The notes beneath the pieces are model-generated. The model made no database searches and was not told where the DNA came from. It was given only the letters and a program-made list of their open reading frames with translations. Shown here piece by piece: positions 59,448 through 64,000 of a stretch of 64,000 bases of DNA. The translations under genes and the position numbers were made by a program. The DNA is from Saprospiraceae bacterium (GTDB lineage: Bacteria > Bacteroidota > Bacteroidia > Chitinophagales > Saprospiraceae): the NCBI GenBank assembly GCA_019187225.1, contig JABAQQ010000036.1:1-64000 (forward strand), given 5' to 3'. Every line of letters starts with the position of its first letter. Positions within the stretch are counted from its first letter, which is position 1.

Positions 59448-61322
59448 ATGAGCGCACATCTCGATACCAGCCACCCCACTCCCGTCATCGAAGCCGAAAG
59501 CGTTGTCGTTCGCTTTTCAGGCGATTCCGGCGATGGGATGCAACTCACCGGCATACAGTTTTCCGACACAACGGCACTGCTGGGCAACGATTTAAGCACC
59601 TTCCCCGATTACCCTTCCGAAATACGCGCTCCCGGAGGTACCATAGCGGGTGTTTCCGGTTTTCAGGTCAATTTCGGTAGCCGTGAAGTGTTCACACCCG
59701 GCGACGCCTACGATGTGCTGGTAGCCATGAACGCCGCCGCCCTCAAGGTGGAATTACCGCGGCTCAAACCGGGCGGCATCCTTATTGCCAATACGGCCGG
59801 TTTCGACCGCCGCAGTCTCGAACTGGCTCAATATCCCGATGGGGTCAATCCATTGGAAGACGGAAGCCTCGATGGCTTCACCTTACATAAAATAGACATA
59901 TCGAAACTTACCAAAGAGGCATTAACCGATAGCGGCCTGAGCGCCAAAGAAGTCGAACGTTCTAAAAATATGTTTGTGCTCGGCCTGTTGTTTTGGCTGT
60001 TCGACAAGTCCACAGAGCCCAGTATCCAGTTTTTACGGGAGAAATTCGCCAAACATCCCGAACTGGCGGAAGCGAATGTCAGGGTCATACAATCCGGCTG
60101 GAATTACGGCGAGAATGCCGAAATTTTCCCCTCCCGATACCGGGTGCGCCCCGCCACATTACCGGCGGGTACCTATCGCAGTATCACCGGCAACCAGGCG
60201 ATTGCCATTGGCTTGATCACCGCTGCCGAAAGATCGGGGTTGCCACTGTTTCTCGGCTCCTATCCTATTACGCCCGCTACAGATATTTTACAGGAACTTT
60301 CCCGCTACAAAGCCAACGGCGTCAAAACTTTTCAGGCGGAAGACGAGATCGCGGGTATCTGTGCCGCCATCGGCGCCGCTTATGCGGGCAGTCTGGCCGC
60401 TACCACTACCTCCGGCCCCGGCATGGCGCTCAAGACCGAAGCTGCAGGACTGGCCACGATGCTCGAGCTACCGCTCGTCATTGTGAACGTGCAGCGCGGC
60501 GGGCCATCCACTGGATTGCCTACCAAGACAGAGCAGGCCGACTTGCTGATGGCTATGTACGGACGGCACGGCGAAGCGCCGCTGCCCGTTTTAGCCGCCG
60601 CCTCGCCTTCCGATTGTTTCAGCATGGCCTACGAAGCCTGCCGCCTCGCCGTTGAACACATGACGCCTGTCGTGCTGCTCAGCGATGGCTACATTGCCAA
60701 TGGCGCCGAGCCCTGGCGCATTCCTTCGGAAGAATCTCTGCAACCCATTCGATTTGAGTTTTTGCATCAGCCCAATGGACCCGACGGCGAATTGCGGCCC
60801 TACCACCGCGATGAGAGAGGAGTGCGCCCCTGGATCAAACCCGGTACCAAAGGATTGGAACACCGCATCGGAGGTTTGGAAAAACAAAGCGAAACCGGCA
60901 ACGTTTCCTACGAAGCGCTCAACCACGAGATCATGGTGCGCCAGCGCGCCGAAAAAGTAGAACGCATCGCGCAAAATATCCCCCCGGCAACGCTTGACAG
61001 CGGGGCCGATAAAGCACACGTGCTCGTACTGGGTTGGGGTTCCACATACGGCTCGATAAAAACCGCTGTGCGCGAACTGCTCTCCGAAGGGTGCGACGTG
61101 GCTCATGTTCACCTGCGCTACCTGAATCCCTTCCCCGCAAACCTCGGCGCCTTGCTCGCCGGATATGAACAAATACTTGTGCCCGAAATGAACACGGGAC
61201 AGCTCCTGCAACTCATTCGTGCCAAATACCTGGTTCCTGCGGTCGGATTTTCTAAAATTCAGGGTCAACCGTTCACCACCGGCGAACTGAAGAACCGCAT
61301 ACTTGAAATGCTAAATTCATAA
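59448..61322 (+). CDS. korA: 2-oxoacid (2-oxoglutarate):ferredoxin oxidoreductase, alpha subunit
   Basis: 624 residues, the gamma and alpha domains fused in one chain as in Bacteroidota and Thauera KorA. The gamma part has VVRFSGDSGDGMQLTG and the alpha part SITGNQAIAIGLITAAERSG, PITPATDILQEL, QAEDEIAGICAAIGAAYAG and TSGPGMALKTEA. With KorB it oxidises 2-oxoglutarate to succinyl-CoA and CO2 and reduces ferredoxin. In denitrifying benzoate degraders this is the known source of electrons for benzoyl-CoA reductase, which fits this window. Pyruvate cannot be excluded as substrate. Confidence 0.92.
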   Translation: MSAHLDTSHPTPVIEAESVVVRFSGDSGDGMQLTGIQFSDTTALLGNDLSTFPDYPSEIRAPGGTIAGVSGFQVNFGSREVFTPGDAYDVLVAMNAAALKVELPRLKPGGILIANTAGFDRRSLELAQYPDGVNPLEDGSLDGFTLHKIDISKLTKEALTDSGLSAKEVERSKNMFVLGLLFWLFDKSTEPSIQFLREKFAKHPELAEANVRVIQSGWNYGENAEIFPSRYRVRPATLPAGTYRSITGNQAIAIGLITAAERSGLPLFLGSYPITPATDILQELSRYKANGVKTFQAEDEIAGICAAIGAAYAGSLAATTTSGPGMALKTEAAGLATMLELPLVIVNVQRGGPSTGLPTKTEQADLLMAMYGRHGEAPLPVLAAASPSDCFSMAYEACRLAVEHMTPVVLLSDGYIANGAEPWRIPSEESLQPIRFEFLHQPNGPDGELRPYHRDERGVRPWIKPGTKGLEHRIGGLEKQSETGNVSYEALNHEIMVRQRAEKVERIAQNIPPATLDSGADKAHVLVLGWGSTYGSIKTAVRELLSEGCDVAHVHLRYLNPFPANLGALLAGYEQILVPEMNTGQLLQLIRAKYLVPAVGFSKIQGQPFTTGELKNRILEMLNS

Positions 61323-61326
61323 CGCC

Positions 61327-62364
61327 ATGCAAGTCGCTTTAGATGAACGGGAAGTAAAACTCAGCCCCAAAGATTTCGTCTCCGGTCAGGAGGTGAAATG
61401 GTGCCCCGGATGCGGTGATTATTCTATCCTGAAACAGGTGCAGACTATATTTCCTGACCTTGGCATACCCAAGGAAAATTTCGTTTTTATCTCCGGCATC
61501 GGCTGTTCCTCGCGTTTCACCTATTACATGGATACGTATGGTATGCACAGTATCCACGGACGCGCCGTTGCCATAGCATCAGGTGTAAAAATGGCCAATC
61601 CAGAACTCAGCGTGTGGGTCATTTCAGGCGACGGCGACTCCCTTTCCATCGGCGGCAATCATTTTATACATGCGCTGCGCAAAAATTTCGACCTCAACTA
61701 CCTGATGTTCAATAACCGGATTTACAGCCTCACCAAAGGCCAGTATTCGCCCACCTCTGAACGGGGGAAAGTGACGAAAACAACCCCCTTCGGCTCTATC
61801 GAAGAACCGTTTAACCCACTCTCACTGGCATTGGGCGCCAATGCCGCCTTTGTCGCCCGAACGCTCGACCGGGATCCGAAACACATGCAGGGCGTCTTGC
61901 GCCGGGCACACGAATTCAAAGGCGCCGCTTTTGTGGAAGTGCTCCAGAATTGCCCCATCTTCAATGATGGTGCTTTTTTCGCCTTCTCAGATAAAAATAC
62001 GAAAAACGAAGAAGCCATTTTTTTACAGCACGGTCAACCCCTCGTTTTCGGAAACAACGCCGAAAAAGGTATCCTGCTCGACGGTCTCACGCCCCGGGTA
62101 GTGCGCCTGGGCGAAGACGGGATATCCGCCTCCAACCTTTGGATACACGACGAACAGGACAAAACCAAAGCTTTCCTGCTGGCCCATCTCGACGAAATAG
62201 CGGCAGAAGGCGAACATATGCCCGAACCCTTCGGCATTATTTATGCCCGTGAACGCCTCCCCTACGAAGAACTGATGGAACAACAAATGCGCGCCATCGA
62301 AGCGCGAAGCGGACGTATTCCGCTGGCAAAAATTCTGGCGGGGAACCGGACGTGGACGATTTAG
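61327..62364 (+). CDS. korB: 2-oxoacid:ferredoxin oxidoreductase, beta subunit
   Basis: 345 residues. It binds thiamine diphosphate (ISGDGDSLSIGGNHFIHALRKN, with the GDG...N motif) and one [4Fe-4S] cluster through Cys26, Cys29 (WCPGCGDY), Cys60 (GIGCSSRF) and a later Cys in QNCPIFNDG. Partner of KorA, 4 bases upstream. The operon order ferredoxin-korA-korB supports low-potential electron supply. The neighbouring RIC gene has its own operator, so this operon ends here. Confidence 0.93.
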   Translation: MQVALDEREVKLSPKDFVSGQEVKWCPGCGDYSILKQVQTIFPDLGIPKENFVFISGIGCSSRFTYYMDTYGMHSIHGRAVAIASGVKMANPELSVWVISGDGDSLSIGGNHFIHALRKNFDLNYLMFNNRIYSLTKGQYSPTSERGKVTKTTPFGSIEEPFNPLSLALGANAAFVARTLDRDPKHMQGVLRRAHEFKGAAFVEVLQNCPIFNDGAFFAFSDKNTKNEEAIFLQHGQPLVFGNNAEKGILLDGLTPRVVRLGEDGISASNLWIHDEQDKTKAFLLAHLDEIAAEGEHMPEPFGIIYARERLPYEELMEQQMRAIEARSGRIPLAKILAGNRTWTI

Positions 62365-62483
62365 CCGTTTGGAGGATATCGTTCCCAAGTAAAGAGGTCT
62401 CTTCAAACACTGGCGCTAAACCTGAAAGGGCCGGACAAATTGGAAACCCGTAGTGTCAAAAAAATGTAAAGTTCTTATTTAAA

Positions 62484-62503
62484 TTAAGACAAAATACTCT
62501 CAA
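62484..62503. promoter_or_regulatory. Rrf2-type operator copy upstream of the RIC gene
   Basis: TTAAGACAAAATACTCTCAA matches 19 of 20 positions of the shared motif. It lies 16 bases upstream of the -7 element TACTTTTG (62519-62526), covering the -33 region of the promoter. Confidence 0.7.
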
Positions 62504-62518
62504 ATATAAAAAACCGCG

Positions 62519-62526
62519 TACTTTTG
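62519..62526 (+). promoter_or_regulatory. -7 element of the RIC promoter
   Basis: TACTTTTG fits TAnnTTTG, 66 bases before the RIC ATG. No TTTG is present at -33, where the operator lies, suggesting activator dependence or an unusual promoter. Confidence 0.5.
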
Positions 62527-62592
62527 CCTCTGAGTAAACTACAGCCCCCCAACCCAACAACAAACTCTCCATTCATTAAATAATAAAAACTT

Positions 62593-63354
62593 ATGTCTTT
62601 TCAGGAAGAAAATATCATCAATCTGCACATCGCAGAAAAACCCCTTACCGTCGGTGAAATGGTCGTCGCGGATTACCGCAAAGCTGAAGTTTTTCGCAAA
62701 TACGGCATTGATTACTGCTGCGGCGGCAAAAAGCCGCTGGAAGAAACCTGCCGTAAAAAAGGCATCGACCCGCAGGTCGTTCAGAAAGAATTAGACGCGC
62801 TCGACATGTTGCCCGCCGAAGAACAACAACATTTTGACGAGTGGGCGCTGGATATGCTCGCCGATTATATCGTTGAAAGGCACCACAGATACGTTGTGGA
62901 GTCGCTTCCCATGCTCTACGAACTGACCGCCAAAGTAGCCCGGGTACACGGAGACCGGCATCCGGAGTTGGTTGAAATCGCCCGGCTTTTCGATGACGTA
63001 GCGGTAGAGCTTCAGATGCACATGCACAAAGAAGAACGGATGTTGTTTCCTTATATCAGCACATTGGCCGCCAACCTGCGCGAAGGGAAACCCGCCCCTG
63101 TTCCCGTTTTCGGATCGGTCGAAAACCCCATCCGCATGATGGAAGCCGAACACGAATCCGCCGGGGGCAATATGGAAGAAATTCGCCGCCTGAGCAGCGA
63201 TTACACGCCACCGGCCGATGCCTGCACCTCGTATCGCGTGCTGTTTGCCAAACTTGATGAATTCGAGCAAGACCTGCACCAGCACGTACACTTAGAGAAC
63301 AACATCCTGTTTCCGAAAGCCATTCAAATGGAAAAGGGTAGTTTTGCGGCATGA
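62593..63354 (+). CDS. ric: Iron-sulfur cluster repair di-iron protein (RIC/ScdA/YtfE)
   Basis: 253 residues. The N-terminal ScdA_N domain has YCCGGKKPLEETC; a hemerythrin-like diiron domain follows (ERHHRYVVESLPML, VHGDRHPELVE, MHMHKEERMLFPYI, EAEHESAGG, HQHVHLENNILFPKA). RIC proteins restore Fe-S clusters damaged by nitric oxide or oxidants. The operator of the Rrf2 regulon directly upstream agrees with NO-induced expression, as NsrR controls ytfE in enterobacteria. The next gene overlaps by 4 bases. Confidence 0.94.
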   Translation: MSFQEENIINLHIAEKPLTVGEMVVADYRKAEVFRKYGIDYCCGGKKPLEETCRKKGIDPQVVQKELDALDMLPAEEQQHFDEWALDMLADYIVERHHRYVVESLPMLYELTAKVARVHGDRHPELVEIARLFDDVAVELQMHMHKEERMLFPYISTLAANLREGKPAPVPVFGSVENPIRMMEAEHESAGGNMEEIRRLSSDYTPPADACTSYRVLFAKLDEFEQDLHQHVHLENNILFPKAIQMEKGSFAA

Positions 63355-63833
63355 GTACCTGGTACCTGGTTTCAGTATTCCTGCACATCATTCTCGCCGC
63401 CTTCTGGATAGGAGGCATGCTATTTTTGCCATTGGTTATCCTGCCGGGAATCAGGCAACACCCTGACAGGATAGCCATTTTGTACAAAACAGGATTAAAA
63501 TTCCGGTATTACGGGTGGATTGCCACCACCGCCTTGTTCGCGACCGGCCTTCTGAACATCTACCTGCGCGGACTGCCTTTCACATGGAAGTTTTTCACGG
63601 AAAACCAATACGGTATCCTGGTCAGTTATAAAATATTCCTGTTCGCTGGGATTTTGGCGATAAGCGGGACGCACGACTTCTTTTTCGGCAGGAAAGCGTT
63701 GGAGGAAATGCAAACCACCGACAACAGCCGGCTCAAAACAGTCGCCCGGTGGTCGGGCCGTATCAATTTGCTCCTGTCGCTGGTTGCAGCATTTATCGGA
63801 GTCGTATTGTCAAGAGGGGGAACTTTACCATGA
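63351..63833 (+). CDS. CopD-like membrane protein
   Basis: 160 residues with four hydrophobic helices. The N-terminal WYLVSVFLHIILAAFWIGGMLFLPLVI and HDFFFGRKALEE segments resemble the CopD/copper resistance D domain and DUF-type relatives, with His residues in helices (LHIILA, GTHDFF) that might bind copper or heme. Coupled to RIC by an ATGA overlap and to the next gene by another, so it belongs to the RIC operon. Function unknown; a role in copper or heme handling under NO stress is conceivable. Confidence 0.72.
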   Translation: MSTWYLVSVFLHIILAAFWIGGMLFLPLVILPGIRQHPDRIAILYKTGLKFRYYGWIATTALFATGLLNIYLRGLPFTWKFFTENQYGILVSYKIFLFAGILAISGTHDFFFGRKALEEMQTTDNSRLKTVARWSGRINLLLSLVAAFIGVVLSRGGTLP

Positions 63834-64000
63834 GAAACAAACACAAACAATTACCGCTGGTATATTCCTGTTCCGGCTGTTCCAGCGCGGCGCAAATGGC
63901 CAATGACCTGGCCATCGCCCTTGACAGAAAAGAGATTGCCGAAATGTCGTGTATCGCCGGCGTCGGCGGGGATGTAAAGCCACTCGTCGTCACGGCGAAG
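63830..64000 (+). CDS. DGC-domain putative metal-binding protein, partial
   Basis: The first 57 residues are present; the gene runs off the window end. LPLVYSCSGCSSAAQMANDLAIALDRKEIAEMSCIAGVGGDV is the start of the DGC-type putative zinc-binding family, named for its conserved cysteines (CSGCS, MSC). The ATG overlaps the previous stop (ATGA). Family members often sit beside denitrification and NO-stress genes; the function is not established. Confidence 0.82.
   Translation, partial: MRNKHKQLPLVYSCSGCSSAAQMANDLAIALDRKEIAEMSCIAGVGGDVKPLVVTAK

Overview
The window looks like a chromosome segment of a Bacteroidota bacterium, possibly of the Saprospiria or a related class. The evidence is: a secreted-protein remnant with PKD/SprB-like repeats and a type IX secretion sorting tail (56066-58660), promoters of the Bacteroidota form TTTG-N19-22-TAnnTTTG, few Shine-Dalgarno sequences, and a B12-dependent class II ribonucleotide reductase. 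I saw no tRNA, rRNA, CRISPR array or complete insertion sequence.

Layout. 1-7845 (minus strand) is mostly housekeeping: NlpC/P60 lipoprotein, DUF1295 membrane protein, enolase, Nudix hydrolase, TcdA-like dehydratase, TatD-like hydrolase, class II RNR. 7985-27055 (mostly minus strand) is a respiratory nitrogen-oxide island. It holds four members of the heme-copper superfamily. (a) A B-type enzyme with CuA-cytochrome c subunit II, a 59-residue membrane subunit, SCO and a cytochrome b/ferredoxin/FlpD-like fusion (7985-13654). (b) A cbb3/NOR-like protein that has lost a CuB histidine, with a NorC-like cytochrome (16974-18766). (c) A second B-type enzyme with CuA subunit II and SCO (21479-24208). 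(d) A qNOR-like protein with the substitutions described for nitric oxide dismutase (24575-27055). None keeps a canonical oxygen-reductase active site. An Rrf2 regulator with three cysteines (20905-21345) lies among them. Tyrosine phenol-lyase, QueD and two lipoproteins lie in the same stretch.

27333-47981 (plus strand) is an anaerobic benzoyl-CoA module: class I benzoyl-CoA reductase in the order bcrC-B-A-D, an acyl-CoA ligase, an orphan HgdB/BcrB-like protein, a ketopantoate-reductase/ASKHA-ATPase fusion, a hydroxyacyl-CoA dehydrogenase/hydratase fusion, thiolase, Had, Oah, Dch, an SDR, and 4-hydroxybenzoyl-CoA reductase (fused gamma-alpha subunit plus FAD/4Fe-4S beta subunit). These can be read as a route from (4-hydroxy)benzoyl-CoA to glutaryl-CoA and acetyl-CoA. 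At 59091-62364 a ferredoxin and KorAB could supply the reduced ferredoxin that the reductase needs.

Regulation. Six copies of an inverted-repeat motif near TTAAGACAAAATACTCTTAA lie upstream of the Rrf2 gene, the first oxidase operon, the dismutase candidate, the bcr operon and the RIC/ScdA repair gene, and in the leader of a 600-residue unknown protein. I infer one NO- or redox-responsive Rrf2 regulon joining NO chemistry and anaerobic ring reduction. Candidate novelties are the NO-dismutase gene placed divergently beside an oxygen-sensitive benzoyl-CoA reductase, the reductase/ATPase fusion with its orphan partner, and the oxidase-fold protein with a dismantled CuB site.

The rest is hemerythrin, a diheme cytochrome c, small membrane proteins, a saccharopine-dehydrogenase-like protein, a beta-helix secreted protein, a U32 protein with ferredoxin, RIC, a CopD-like protein and a DGC protein cut by the window end.
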